A DNA stretch of 64,000 nucleotides from Rhynchopus sp. YZ270_cl-10 (GCA_964035575.1 OZ037896.1:682001-746000); one strand, 5' to 3'. Shown: positions 48,215 to 59,681, counted from the stretch's first letter. The notes: generated by a model from the letters alone, not told the origin. Numbers and translations: made by a program.

Positions 48215-50560
48215 TCAGATCTTGTATGTGAAGGTGCAAGTGTTGACACCGTCGAAGAAGTCGAGGTAGTGTGTGCCAGGGTACAGGGTGCGCACACCAT
48301 CAGCGTTCACAAGCTTCAGGCTCTCGTCCAGCGACTCGTAGCGCTGCCCCGTCAGCGTCAGGAGCTGCGATGCGCCAGGTGCAAGCGCCACCTTGTCAAA
48401 GCCGATCAGTGTCTTCAATGGCACAGGGTGCTTGCCCCCGACAGCAGCACGCACGTCGTCGCCAGGTCTGTGGAACAGCATCACCACAGCGTCACCTGCA
48501 CGTGCACCTGTGTTCTTCACCACCACGTTGTTCGCAGTGCACTCAGACACAGAGAACGTTGTGTAGCTGAGACCGTGTCCGAACGCGAACTCAGGCTCCT
48601 CCGTCAGGTACTTGTAGGTGCGCCCAGGTGCAAGCGACATGTTGAAGCTGTTCATGTCCAGTCTGTACACAGTCTCTGCCTTCATCTGTGTGTAGGGAAG
48701 ACGGCCCCACGAGTTGCTCTTCCCAAACAGGTTGATGTACATCGCCTCAGCACCACGGTACGCAGGGTAGAACGCGTCCACAATTGCATCAGACTTTGTC
48801 AGCACGCTCTTCCCAAGAGACACAGCACCTCCGTTCACAAGCACCACAATCACGCGTGGCTTGTTTGGCAGGTTCAGAATCTGGTCCAGAAGCTCTCCCT
48901 GAAGGCCGGGCAGGGTCACGTTCGTGCGGTCGTGTCCCTCGTGCTCGATAGTGTGGTTCAACCCACAGAAGTACACAGCCACATCAGACTCAGACGCTGC
49001 CTTCAGTGCTGCAGCCATGCGGGAAGTGTCGTTCGACAGAATGTCCACACCCTCCTCCACAACAAGCGAAGACACGTAGCCACCCTGCTCCTTCCCAATC
49101 AGCTCAGTGAACTTCTCCTCCACGGTCTCCACGCAGTTGTACGTGCCATCATGGCAGCTCTGGTCACCACGGTAGTCAGAGAACAGGCCGTACCTCGACA
49201 CTGTGTGGGGTCCAAGCAGAGCAAGCTTGATCGGCTTCTTCGTGTTCTCCATCGACAGAGGAAGCACAGAATCGTCGTTCTTCAGCAACACCATCGACTG
49301 GATGGCAGAGTCGAGGTTCACCTTCGAGTGTGCTGTCGAGTTCACGACTTCCTTCCCGATCTTTGTGTACGGCTGGTCAGCAAGGTCGTCGAACTGGCCA
49401 GTCTTGAAGCGCACAGCAAGGATGCGCGACAGGGCCAGATCCACTGCAGGCTGCACAGTGCTTCTGTTCTGCGACAGCAACTGCTCCAGAAGTCCTTTCC
49501 CGCCAAGCTCCTTTGGTGACCAGTACTGGTCTCCAAGCTCAAGGTCAGTTCCTCCGAACAGTGTGTCAGATGCAGCGTCAATCTGTGACTTAGAGTAATT
49601 GTTTGCGGTGTACATGTTGTTCACAGCACCACAGTCGGTGCCCACAACAGCGTCAGGACGGTGGAAGGAGTCACGAAGAACGTCGTTCAGAAGGTAGTCG
49701 TTGGCACATGACGGTACTCCGTTCGGGGCAGCGTACGAACACATGACACCAGTTGCGTTTCCTCCATTCACGTTCATGCCACGCTCGTACTGGGGCAGGA
49801 AGGTCTCCCACAGGTCGTGTTTCGAGATCTCAGGTGCAAAGGCACCTCTGTCAGTCTCCACTGAGTACGCAGTGTAGTGCTTCAGCGACATGGCCACCTT
49901 TGTGTAGCGGGAGTCGGACCCTGCCTGTCCGCCACGGACGTAGTGGTGGGCGTACTCACCCGCAAGGAAGGGGTCCTCAGACGGCACCTCGGAGTTCCTT
50001 CCCCAGCGCGGGTCACGCATGATGTTGATGTTCGGGCCGTACCCTGTCAGGCCGATCTTGTTTGGGCTGTAGTCGGGACCGCTGCCAGTACATCTGTACC
50101 AGTTGATGTTGTTGAGCGCACGGAACTCATCGGACATGGTCTCTCCCTTGACCCTCCACATTGTGGTGTTGAAAGCTGCACCAAGTCCAGTTGGTCCAGG
50201 GAACTCTGTGGCACACTGCTCCTCGCCCACACAGCACGACGCCACAGCTGTGTTCATCTCCACAAGGTGCATGTAGGGAGGGACACCAAGACGCGGCACA
50301 CCTCCGTCCATGAAGTTGCAGGAATTGACGCCAGTTTTGGTGTCCGCAGCCATCATGCGCACTTTCTCCTCATCTGTGAGTCTCGACACAAAGTCGTTGA
50401 TACGCGAATGCATCGGAAGGGACGAGTCGCAGAAAGGGAAGCCTGCACTGATGTTGTAGCACCCCCATGCGTGCCCGTTCGGAAAGTTTGTTGGCATTGC
50501 ACGACGCTCACCTGAAACACTGACTGCCGCCAGCAGCAGCAGCGAAGACTTGAAGGCCAT
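48215..50560 (-). CDS. secreted GH3 beta-xylosidase-like enzyme, copy 4 (781 aa)
   Basis: Same signal peptide, barrel and C-terminal domains as its paralogues. The most distinctive stretches are VNNMYTANNYSKSQIDAASD just after the nucleophile loop (TDCGAV) and RYGLFSDYRGDQSCHDGTYN in the C-terminal domain. Both lie where substrate-site loops are expected, so this copy may prefer a different sugar or linkage. The C-terminal peptide ends TYKI instead of THKI. It lies 4.3 kb from copy 3, separated by MITEs. Its upstream sequence resembles copies 2 and 3 for only about 25 bp beyond the ATG, so regulation may differ. Confidence 0.95.
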   Translation of the reverse strand: MAFKSSLLLLAAVSVSGERRAMPTNFPNGHAWGCYNISAGFPFCDSSLPMHSRINDFVSRLTDEEKVRMMAADTKTGVNSCNFMDGGVPRLGVPPYMHLVEMNTAVASCCVGEEQCATEFPGPTGLGAAFNTTMWRVKGETMSDEFRALNNINWYRCTGSGPDYSPNKIGLTGYGPNINIMRDPRWGRNSEVPSEDPFLAGEYAHHYVRGGQAGSDSRYTKVAMSLKHYTAYSVETDRGAFAPEISKHDLWETFLPQYERGMNVNGGNATGVMCSYAAPNGVPSCANDYLLNDVLRDSFHRPDAVVGTDCGAVNNMYTANNYSKSQIDAASDTLFGGTDLELGDQYWSPKELGGKGLLEQLLSQNRSTVQPAVDLALSRILAVRFKTGQFDDLADQPYTKIGKEVVNSTAHSKVNLDSAIQSMVLLKNDDSVLPLSMENTKKPIKLALLGPHTVSRYGLFSDYRGDQSCHDGTYNCVETVEEKFTELIGKEQGGYVSSLVVEEGVDILSNDTSRMAAALKAASESDVAVYFCGLNHTIEHEGHDRTNVTLPGLQGELLDQILNLPNKPRVIVVLVNGGAVSLGKSVLTKSDAIVDAFYPAYRGAEAMYINLFGKSNSWGRLPYTQMKAETVYRLDMNSFNMSLAPGRTYKYLTEEPEFAFGHGLSYTTFSVSECTANNVVVKNTGARAGDAVVMLFHRPGDDVRAAVGGKHPVPLKTLIGFDKVALAPGASQLLTLTGQRYESLDESLKLVNADGVRTLYPGTHYLDFFDGVNTCTFTYKI

Positions 50561-53035
50561 GGTTTATTATTTTCCCTGTGGTTGGTTTGGCGAGTGGTCT
50601 GTGGGCGATCGGCAACTCGGAAAAAAAAGGCTCATCGAGTACTTTGCAAAAGACTCCGTAAGGCCTGGTGTACCTATAATTCGCATAGAACAACAGAACG
50701 ACGCGACGAACGTGGTCGCAGGTGGCAGCGTACAGTTGCCAAACAGATTGAAGGTCAGGTGATGGGGGAAAAGGGTTTTTTAAAAATGCGTTATTTTTTT
50801 TGTGTCAACTGTCCCTCGAATACTTTGTTTTGTTGGTTCAACATTTTATCACATACACACAGCACAGCACAGCACAACACCCACACAGCCTCCCCCCCGA
50901 AACAGTTGTTTTCACTCAAAAAAGAAAGTACATCTGCATTTCGTCCTGTAAGGTAACACACGGCTTCGGGAAAAATACGTCACTTTTTATAAAGGAGCTT
51001 TCCCAGAACAACTCTGAGAGGTGCTAGTGACCAAGGGGGAATATCGGACATCTGTTGTCCATCATCCAAGCTTTGTATTCCATCGTTTCGTATAATATTT
51101 TTTCCCATCATTGTAAAAGGTTGAAAAGCAACGTTTGTTGTGTTTGTTTTAAAAAAATTGGTTCGTTTCATATTTTCCCTCGTTTTTTTTTCCCTCCAGA
51201 AAAAAAGGCAAATAGAAAAAAAAAAAAAAAAACTGAAAAAAAAAAAAAAAAATGGCAGATGAAAGAGCTTGTGGAGCGCAATACATCGTTCGAAAAAGAA
51301 AAAAGAAAAGAAATAAACCTTGTAAGATGAATGAACATCTAGAAAAAAATGGCTCTTACAAAAACACAGAAGGCGCAAAAAAAAAATGCAAAACAACAAA
51401 AATGAAGACAAAAAAGGCAAAAAAAAATAGAGAAAAACAAAAAGAGTAAGAGAAAAAAAATGTTCTTGAAAAAAAAAATTCTGGGGAATGCTTGCCCACC
51501 GCCCTCTCTTCTTCATGGCGTGAAATCTGTTTTTTTTTTTTCTTTTTTCTTTTTTTCCCTTTCTTCCAAAAAAACTGCATTGTTTATTATAAATGCATGA
51601 AAATAGAAGAAGAGGAGAAAAAAAAAAGAGAAAAAAAAAACAGCTGAGGGAATAGAATAGTCCCTGAAGTAAGAACAAAAAAATTAAAAAAAAAAAAAAA
51701 ATGTAAGATGAATGTGCCTCTCGTGCACAGATACTTCTGAAGAGGGGAGAGGGGGGGGACACACAGTATTTTTCTTTGGAAACGTTAAGGTTGTACCCAA
51801 AACCCCCCTTGCACGACTTACTATATATTCCGTTTTTTTCCCCTTCAGTGAAGGGTTTATAAAGGGCGCAGTAACGTCTTGGGAGGGAATTTTTTTTTTT
51901 TTATGCACATTTTATTTCATAGAAATGAGCACCGTTTGCCTTCGAAAAGGTACTATAAAAATGGGGAGTCTTGAAAAAAGATTTTAAAAAAAAAATGTAC
52001 ATCACAGCGAAGGTGTTTTTAAAAGCACGCAAACGACTCACCGGGGGGGAACCAGGAGGGACGTAGGGAGCTAACAAAAAAAAACACACAAAAGCAAAGT
52101 CTTCAGAACTATTGAAGTACAAAAAGAACCCCCCCCCCCCCCCCCCTTTTTTTTCAAGAGTAGGGTTAAGAATCATGCTCCCATCGAACATTTTTGATTC
52201 TTATAAATGAAACATCAAAACTATATTTTTAAAAAATAGTAGAAAGTGGGCAGGGAAATGGGAAGGGGGAAAAAAAAAACTGGTAATCAACGCACGATAG
52301 CGGGAGGTGAGGAGAGAAGACTCTAATAAGAGTGTTGGGGGTAAAACGGGAAAAAAAAAAAACTTGGGTTTTTTTTTTAGTTTTTCGGTAAGGAGGGAGT
52401 TTTCGGGCTTGGGGAAGAATAAGCAGTCCCGATGTAAATCCGCTTCCTTTCCTTTTTTTTTTTTTTTTTTTTTTTTTTGTTGTTGTTTTTTTGTTGCACA
52501 CAAGTTTTTAGTCAAAGAAAAATACAGCCAAGAGAAGAAAAGAAAAGTTTATAAGATGAACGTAAGCTTCTCATGATCACCTTTTAATAAACAACAACAA
52601 AGAACTGTCACCCATGTCAAATGATGAGGGAAGTGAGTGATTTCTCTTTGCGTTTCATGTTTTTTTTTAACTCAAATTTTTTGCTCTTTTGATTGTCTGC
52701 TCTTTAACCCTCATTTTTTTTAATTATTTTTTGTGCATGTGGTCCACCCTTATAGAAAAATTCCAACATTTTAAAAAAAAAAACTATTTTTTTTAATTCG
52801 ATCATTTGTGTGTGCCCCTATCCCTTGTCCCCTTTCCCCCACCTTTTTTTTTAAAATTTGAAACACTGCGGGGGTTTGTTTCCCCTACCTACTGCTACCC
52901 TTTTGTTATTAACCCACCCCACACCTTGCCTTGCAAATACGAAGAAGTAAACCCTTTTCAGAAGACGGAACGTCTTTCAATTGGTTTTTGATTTATACTA
53001 TCCGAGAGACATCCCACCAGGTCATCTATGGTAGT
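50561..53035. other. 2.5-kb gene-free, homopolymer-rich stretch
   Basis: Long A- and T-runs give many low-complexity frames rich in Lys or Phe that are not genes. One hairpin palindrome lies at 52555-52581, and a run of 20 or more C at about 52130-52147. Confidence 0.5.
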
Positions 53036-56000
53036 CTATGCTCCCACACGCGAGCCAACCCCAGACACCCAGAGAAGGAAGGCAAATCCCACGATCATCA
53101 CAGACATCACACCACCACCCTGTTCGTGAGTTTTTGTGTTGAGTTTGAGAGGGGGGTAAGAAAAGTTTTAAAAAAGGGGGACAAAAAGTGAAAAAGAGTT
53201 TGAAAGGGCTGAGTGAATGGGGGATCGTGGGGCGGGAGACGGAGAGGGAGGGGGGAAGGGGAGGGTGAGGGGGGTTCGCGTACCAGAAGTGCAATGGACT
53301 GGGTGTCGAGCTCCTGCTTCCTTGGCTGCACGTCCTTGCTCTTTTTGGAGTCGCGCTTTCTCTGCGGCGAGGTGGCTGTCTTGGTGGTACTTCCGAAGGT
53401 GGAGATGACCTGGTTGGTTGGTTTTGTTGTTGTTGTTGTTGTTGTTGCTTTCTCTTAATTTGGTGATCTATGAACGGGGAGATATTTCTCTCGCCCAGCA
53501 GCGTCTCACAAGACTCCCACAAGCTCTCGAAGTCTGTTGTGTCTCACGGAGACAACACAGATCACCCAATGATCTCCAATAATAAAAAAGACGGAAAGTT
53601 AGTAAGAATAATACCTCTGTTGGGTTGACGGCCTGGGAGGATGGGTTGGGGCGCTTTTTGCTGAGTGCGGCTGCCTTCTCCTTGCGTCTGTGGTGTTGAT
53701 ACATTGTTGATTAGTGTAAGATTAGTTTAGTTGCCTCGGGTGTGCAATCTCCACTTTACGTTAAAGATAATTAGCTAATGCATTCATACTCTGCCTCCTC
53801 CTGTGCAAGCTGCTGCTTGAGCTGGCGCTCACGCTTGGTAGCCGCCTCCGTTGCCTCGCGTGCTGCGCGCTCTGCAGTCTCCTTCTCCTTCTTTGCACGG
53901 AGCTCCTCACGCTTCTTCTTGTCGGCAGCGTCCTTCTCCTCCTGCTTCTTGCGCTTCTCCTCCTTCTCCGCGGCACGCTGACGCTCCTCCTTCTCAGCCT
54001 GCTTCAGGTTCGCCTCACGCTTCTTCTTGGCAGACTCCTCCAGCTGACGCTCTTCGTGCATACGCTGCGTGCGCTTCTCAATCTCCTTCTTGTTGTCCTC
54101 CTCACGCTTCTTCTTGAACTCCACGGCAGCCTCACGCTCGCGCTCGGTACGTTCCTCGTCTTCTTTGATGCGGCGCGCTTTGTCCTCGCGGTCCTGCTTG
54201 TCCTGCTGCTCCTTGGCGATCTTCTTCGCCTCATCAGCCTCACGGCGCAAGCGGTCCAGCTCCATTCGCTTGAGGTCGTCTTCACGACGCTGCTCTCTTG
54301 CTGCGGCCTCACGCACCTTGCGGTCCTCCTCACGCTGCTTCATGAGCTCACGCTTGTGCTCTTCCTTTTCACGGCGGAGCTGTTTTTTGTTTTGTTTTAT
54401 TACACAAAAATGGCAAATCCACTCTCGGCAACTTATGCGACACCACATAATTCCCCATTGGGGAAAGCTCCCCAACCATACAGCCCTACATCCATTTACA
54501 TCCATTTCTTTACTTACTTTATGCTAAAAACCCCCTCGCCCATACCTCTGCTGCCCTCTCACGCGCCGCCTCTGCCTGCTCAGACGCTTCCTTAGAGGCA
54601 CGCTCCTCCTCTTGCGCTGCCTCCTCCAATGATTCCTTCTCTTTGCGCTCAGCCTCCAGCTTTGCCTCCTCAGCCTCCTTCGCAAGACGCTCAGCTTCCG
54701 CCTCCGCAGCAGCCTTCTCTGCTTCCACGCGTGCCTCCTCCAGGCGTGCCTCCTCTGCCTCAGCCTCCTTGCGCTCCTGCTCAGCCTTCTCTGCTGCTGC
54801 TTCCGCCTCCTTCGCCTCCTCCTCTGCCTTGCGTGCTGCCTGCTCAGCTGCAAGGCGTGCTTCTTCTGCTTCCTTTGCCTCAGCTTCTTCCTGCTTCCGC
54901 TTCTCTTCTGCGATTCTCTCGACCTCTGCTGCAGCCTTCGCTTCTTCCGCAGCGATGCGTTCCGCCTCTGCCTTGGCGTCTGCTTCTTCGCGTGCCTTCT
55001 GAGCTGCTTCTTCAGCTGCGGCCTGTTCCGCTTCTGCTGCTGCCTTGGCTTCTTCTTCAGCCTTTGCCGCAGCTTCGGCAGCGATCTTCGCCTCTTCGGC
55101 AGCCTTTGCCTCAGCTTCTTCCTTTGCCTTGAGGTCCGCCTCAGCGATTCTCTCAGCTTCTCTCGCAGCCTCGGCTTCTTCTTCCTGCTTCTTAGCTTCC
55201 GCTGCGAGGCGTTCCTCTTCTTGGCGTGCTGCCAGCTCTTCGGCCTCCTTCTTTTCCTGCTCTGCCTTTGCGGCGGCTGTGGCAGCCTCCGCCGCCTTCA
55301 GCTCCTCTTCAGCGATGCGTTCCGCCTCAGCCTCGGCGTCCGCCTTTTCCTTGGCAATGCGCGCTGCCTCCTCAGCCGCCTTCAGCTCCTCCTCTGCCTT
55401 CCGTTCTGCCTCCTCCGATGCAATGCGTGCTGCCTCGGCAACGCGTGCAGCTTCTTCCTTTGCGACGCGCTCTTCTTCAGCAAGACGCTCCTCTTCCTCC
55501 TTGCGTGCAAGCTCTTCTGCGGCGACACGTTCCTCCTCTTCCTTCGCTGCGATGGCCGCAGCAGCAACCCGTTCAGCCTCAGCTGCCTCCTCAGCGGCCT
55601 TGCGCTCTGCTTCAGCTGCTTCCTCTGCAGCCTTGCGTTCCGCCTCAGCTGCCTCCTCCGCTGCCTTGCGCGCAGCCTCCGCCTCAGCCTCAGCAGCAAC
55701 ACGTGCCGCCTCCTCCTCAGCCTCCTTTGCCTTGCGGGCTTCCTCCTCCCTCTCGCGCTCCGCCTCAGCTTCAGCAGCGGCAGCAGCCTCAGCCTCCTCC
55801 TTTGCCTTGGCAGCCAACGCCTCGGCAAGCTTCGCCGCAAGATCATCGGCAGCCTGTTTGGCCTCTGCAGCTTCTCTCTCTGCCTTTTGCTTTTCGAGCT
55901 GTGTGATAGGGAGTAAAGAGGAGAGGGGGAGAGAGGAGGACTAAAAAGATGCAGCTCTACGTCCATTTCAAAATTTCGAAAAAATGGATGGCCGTGATCA

Positions 56001-56659
56001 TACCGCCTGCTTTATGGAGTCAAGCTCAAGCTTGGTGTCGTTCTCCTTCTTCTCCTCCTCGGGCTCGGGTTCGCGGCCGTTGACTTCGGGGGAGCCGTCG
56101 TCGGAGACAACATGCTTCTTGAGGAGCTCTGGGGAGGCTTCGCCGGCCTGAGATGTGGTGGTGGTGATGGGGTTATATGAGAGTGGGGATGATTGTTTTG
56201 TTGCATAAAGCCATTTCATTTAATTTTAGACGACTATCACAAGATCAGCCATGATTTGGGTAAAGGGGTATGAAAGCGTGAAGTGTAAACCCGAGAGGGG
56301 GAAGGCAAAGGTGGTTTTTATGCATGTGGGACCATATTACCTACCTTCCTCGGTGAGGACCCCAATGTTTTACCCTAAAGTCGGCCCACCCTGGTCCCTA
56401 AAGGGTTAAAATGATCTGAGGCTCAAAAAAATATTCAAAAAAAAATACAGAAATACGAATCTAGGCATACCTCAACTGCGTTGAGGTCCTCGGCGAACTT
56501 CTTGACGTTGATCTGCTTGGATTCACCCTCGCCGTCTGTGGGAGGAGTCTCGCGTCCCTCGGTGGCAGGGGAGCGGGAAGACCTCCGTACGTTCTTCGGT
56601 GCGACAGCCTTGACCTTCTTCACCACCTTCTTCACCACCTTGGGTGCCGGGTCGGCCAT
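53036..56659 (-). CDS. long Ala/Glu/Lys coiled-coil protein (seven proposed exons, ~852 aa)
   Basis: The proposed exons are 56659-56471, 56147-56004, 55898-54546, 54379-53790, 53687-53615, 53409-53284 and 53119-53036. Each is bounded by GT...AG with matching phases, and the total is a whole number of codons. The N-terminus is basic (MADPAPKVVKKVVKKVKAVA). Exons 3-4 encode some 640 residues of nearly unbroken charged coiled coil (EEAEAERKAAEEAAEAERK type). Exon 6 is basic (KTATSPQRKRDSKKSKD). The last exon would end in VMSVMIVGFAFLLWVSGVG, a possible tail anchor, but that exon is the least certain. No enzyme domain is present. The composition fits a filament, cytoskeletal or scaffold protein. 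Exon 3 has a strong Ala bias and high GC, unlike the flanks. Confidence 0.75.
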
Positions 56660-56808
56660 TGTTGTTGCTTTGCTCTTTTTTTTTCTTTGTGTACAGACTT
56701 TTAGTTCATGATTTTGCGTAAATACCCCCCAAAAAACACACACAAAAAAACCCATTTCTTTTTTCTACAACATTCTATTTCTAAACATAAATCTACCCCC
56801 CTCCCTAT

Positions 56809-58582
56809 TCAATTCGCATAAAAGGTCTTATGCGCATCCCGTATCCTCCCCTGCAACTCCGCCGCATACGTTATAAACGACCTCCCACCCTCACCTCCCC
56901 CTTCCTGCACTGGAAGCGGTGATACTCTTTGGTTTGTGTTCCGTCCTACACCACCTACGCTTCCCCCATGCGCCCCTCCAGGACCCCTCCCGAGGGGTTC
57001 CCCAAAGGCTACTAAGGGCGCAGTAGGGGAAAGCCCTGGTGCGACTGCGGGAATACCAAGGTTCACTGTGGTTTGCGCTCCGTGAAGCACAACACCAACC
57101 TCCCCTTGGGCGAGACGCTGTGGGGAGAGCCCCCGGTGGATCCGCGGGTCATCTGGCGAGGCGGGGAAGACCTCCTCATGCGTCACTGTCACGGAAACCT
57201 CGGTGGGGCCGTGCCGTGGAGGGGGGGAGCCGTGAGCCATAGCGGGGTCGATGGTATCCATCATTGGGTGAGGCGCTGCGGGGGAGTGGAGCTTGGGTAT
57301 AGGAGTGGTGTTGAGGGGACGGTCTTGGAGTGGGGCACGTTGGTGGTGTTCTTGTGGGAACTGTTGTTGTTGTTGGGGTTGTTGTTGTTGTTGTTGTTGG
57401 GGTTGGTGCTGATGCTGTTGGTGTTGTTCTTGAAAGTTTTGATTTTGTTGATGTTGTGGCTGTTGCTGTTGTTGGTGATGCTCTTGGAAGTGTTGTTGTT
57501 GTTGCTGTTGTTGTTGTTGTTGCTGCTGTGGTGCGGGAACCTCAACGATACGCTCCTCATATACAATCTTAGGAACCTCCACCACCCTATCTTGAATCAC
57601 AATCTTCTCCACAGGCACCGCCTTCTCTTGCACAACAACGTAGGGCTCCTGGATGGTCTCGATAACCTTCTTCTCAACAATGCGGTCGACCTGGACCTCA
57701 ACAAGACGTTCTTGGATGACGATCCGCTCGACAATAACTTCTTTGATCTTCTCAATAATGCGGTCCACAGGGACTTCGACAATCTTTTCGACAACCACTT
57801 CGGTGGGAACCTATGTATTAAAAAAGAACGTTATTTTTTTTTTGAAAAGATAACGCGACCGCGACCGCGATAAGATAACGCGATAAGACGACCCTAAGCC
57901 TCCAAAAAATGTGTTTAAAAGGTTGCTAAATGAGTGCTCAAAGAACAACCTTATTTTTGCAGCGCTGCCTCCAATCTTTTAGAATTGGCAACAAGTTGTT
58001 TTAAAAAATACACACCTTCACAATTCTTTCTACAACTATCTCCCGTGGGACTTCAATCTCAACGGGCACCTCCTTGATTATTTCCCTGACCTCTGGTGTA
58101 GCGCTACGCATCTGCCCCCGCTCGACTGCGAGCGTCTCCTTGAGAAGCTTTACATCGTTGAGGAGCGTTTCGACCTCACTGCGGAGGGAGAGGTTCTCCT
58201 CCTGGGCACGGAGGTACATCACCTCGAACATCATGTCGTCCGCTGTAGAGAGGGGGGTGTCCGAGGCTGTGGGGGAGGTGGCACCGTGCTGCTGATGTTG
58301 TTGATGCTGCTGCGGGATTGCTTCTGGAGGATACCCTCCTCCTCCTCCTCCTCCTCCACCCCTCGGCAAATTTGCTGGGGTCGGCGGTGTGATCGTTCTC
58401 GTCTGCACCCCTTGCTTCCCTCTCGAATCTCGCCTCCCTGGCGGCGGCATTCTCGCATGAAACCGTGGAGGCGACAAACGCTGTGACGCCTGCAGCACCT
58501 CAGCCAAACCCTGTCCCTGTGCATGCCCAAGCGCTTTGCTAAGATGAGCACCATGCCCACCCCACGTCATATCTCTATTCAT
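56809..58582 (-). CDS. alveolin/articulin-like cortical protein with poly-Gln region (522 aa, two exons)
   Basis: Exons 58582-58016 and 57810-56809, phase 0 intron (GTGTGT...TAG). Residues about 1-110 are Gly/Pro/Gln-rich. A short coiled coil follows (LRAQEENLSLRSEVETLLND). From about residue 160 to 275 the chain repeats EVPVEIEVPREIVVERIVKV, EKIVEVPVDRI and VPVEKIVIQDRVVEVPKIVY. Such Val/Pro/Glu/Ile repeats (EKIVEVP) define alveolins of the inner membrane complex and resemble articulins of other protist epiplasms. The protein probably sits in the membrane skeleton under the plasma membrane. A His/Gln-rich tract with runs of up to 13 Gln follows, then a Pro-rich tail. The identification rests on repeat pattern, not on a full domain match. 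Confidence 0.7.
57811..58015 (-). other. intron of the alveolin-like gene carrying two repeats
   Basis: This 205-nt intron contains the CAGCGCTGCCTCCAATCTTTT block also found in repeat R1 (4188-4234). It also contains a GACGACCCTAAGCC copy of the palindrome family and GATAACGCGA / GACCGCGACC iterations. Confidence 0.7.
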
Positions 58583-58976
58583 TTGATCTGTCTCTTTTTC
58601 ATCAATATTTTTTGGGGAAGATGTGTTTGATAACAGATTTAGAGTAATTTATTTGAACGGAGTATAGTCAGGAGGGTGTGTGTGTGGATGGGGGGGTCAC
58701 CTGAGGAAGAGGGGGGTAGTTTTTTTTTGAGGATGATTATCAGGGATTCAATTCCACTCAGATGAAATGGAATGTGTGTCAAGAAGTGAAGTTGCTATCG
58801 GCAATAAATAACGAATCTCTGTACACTTCATTTTTTTGTGGGAGTCCTAAAGAAAGGGGTACGTATGGAGGAAGTGGAGAGGGGAGGTTATTTTTCGGTT
58901 TTTTAAGCATGCAACAACCTGCGCCAAAGAGCACAGTGCACGCTGATGAGGCCCTTCGTTGCTTTTCTTTTTTTTT

Positions 58977-59026
58977 GAAAACTTGGTTGTATTAGTGTAG
59001 ACACCCGAGGATGAATTCCACTATAC
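58977..59026 (+). ncRNA. AGTGTAGACACCCGAGG element, copy 4
   Basis: GAAAACTTGGTTGTATTAGT then GTAGACACCCGAGGATGAAT and TCCACTATAC, after a T-run. Nearly identical to the copies at 27162 and 44053. Confidence 0.4.
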
Positions 59027-59198
59027 AAAACGCTGTTTTTTTTTGGTACAGCAGTGGTGGCGCTGTGCACAATAGCCACGATGAGAGCATTGTGTGACAA
59101 TACCAAAAGAGAGACTTTGACAGGGAGAAAAAAAAAAGTCCGTCTGAAGAACACTGTCTGCCCCATATACCGGGCCAAATAAATAAATAAAAAGTGAA

Positions 59199-59260
59199 GT
59201 GCAAAACGCCGCTGGGACGCAGGTACCGACACTCCCGCGGGATTATCGAACCCCCCGGAG
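59199..59260 (-). ncRNA. small-RNA-like repeat with B-box-like motif, copy 5
   Basis: On the minus strand: GGGGGGTTCGATAATCCCGC, GGGAGTGTCGGTACCTGCGT, CCCAGCGGCGTTTTGCACTT, CACTTTTTATTT. It has the same order of B-box-like motif, GCGTCCC core and T-run end as the copy at 45671. Confidence 0.45.
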
Positions 59261-59681
59261 TGTTGCATTTAGAAAAAAAATATGTCATCCCCTCCATCCC
59301 CTAATCTAGAATAGCAAAATAGAAAAATATCTAAGGAGCATTGTCGGCAACGCTCACCACAAAAAAAAAAACGCCACATATCACTTGATCATGTCTTACG
59401 ACACAAAGCACAGAGCATAGCTGTATGCAATTTGCTGTCTCTCTTCTACCTGAAAACTCTTGCGCCCCGCAAACCTAGGAGAAGTGTCTCAGGCCCCAAA
59501 CCACTCCAACGGGACCGAGAGAGGGAATGCTTGAAGAAGCTACACAGGGATACACCGGTTGGTCGAACCGGACACTGTTTCTGTGTGCATTCTCACCGTT
59601 GTCCACAGCTTGCAGACGCCCTGCGGTATGGCTTGGTGTGGCCGACCACGATGCTGTTGGAGAGAGAGCTTTGTCTTCACA

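Larger units (their letters stand above)
58583..59681. other. gene-free stretch
   Basis: It holds the AGTGTAG element (58977-59026) and the small-RNA-like repeat (59199-59260). The plus-strand frame at 59432-59860 is mostly antisense to the next gene. Confidence 0.5.

Noticed and set aside
51055-52576. Lys- or Phe-rich frames in the 50.6-53.0 kb stretch
   Set aside because: They are translations of A- and T-runs with no conserved motif.
53468-53704. Reading straight through intron 5 of the coiled-coil gene (and the alternative frame DFESLWESCETLLGERN)
   Set aside because: The frame DFESLW cannot be joined in phase to the preceding exon. The exon at 53409-53284 joins in phase and has good acceptor and donor sites.
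55045-55944. Ser/Ala-rich plus-strand frame of 299 codons opposite the coiled-coil exon
   Set aside because: Complement of GAG/GCC-rich coding; splice sites and phases support only the minus strand.
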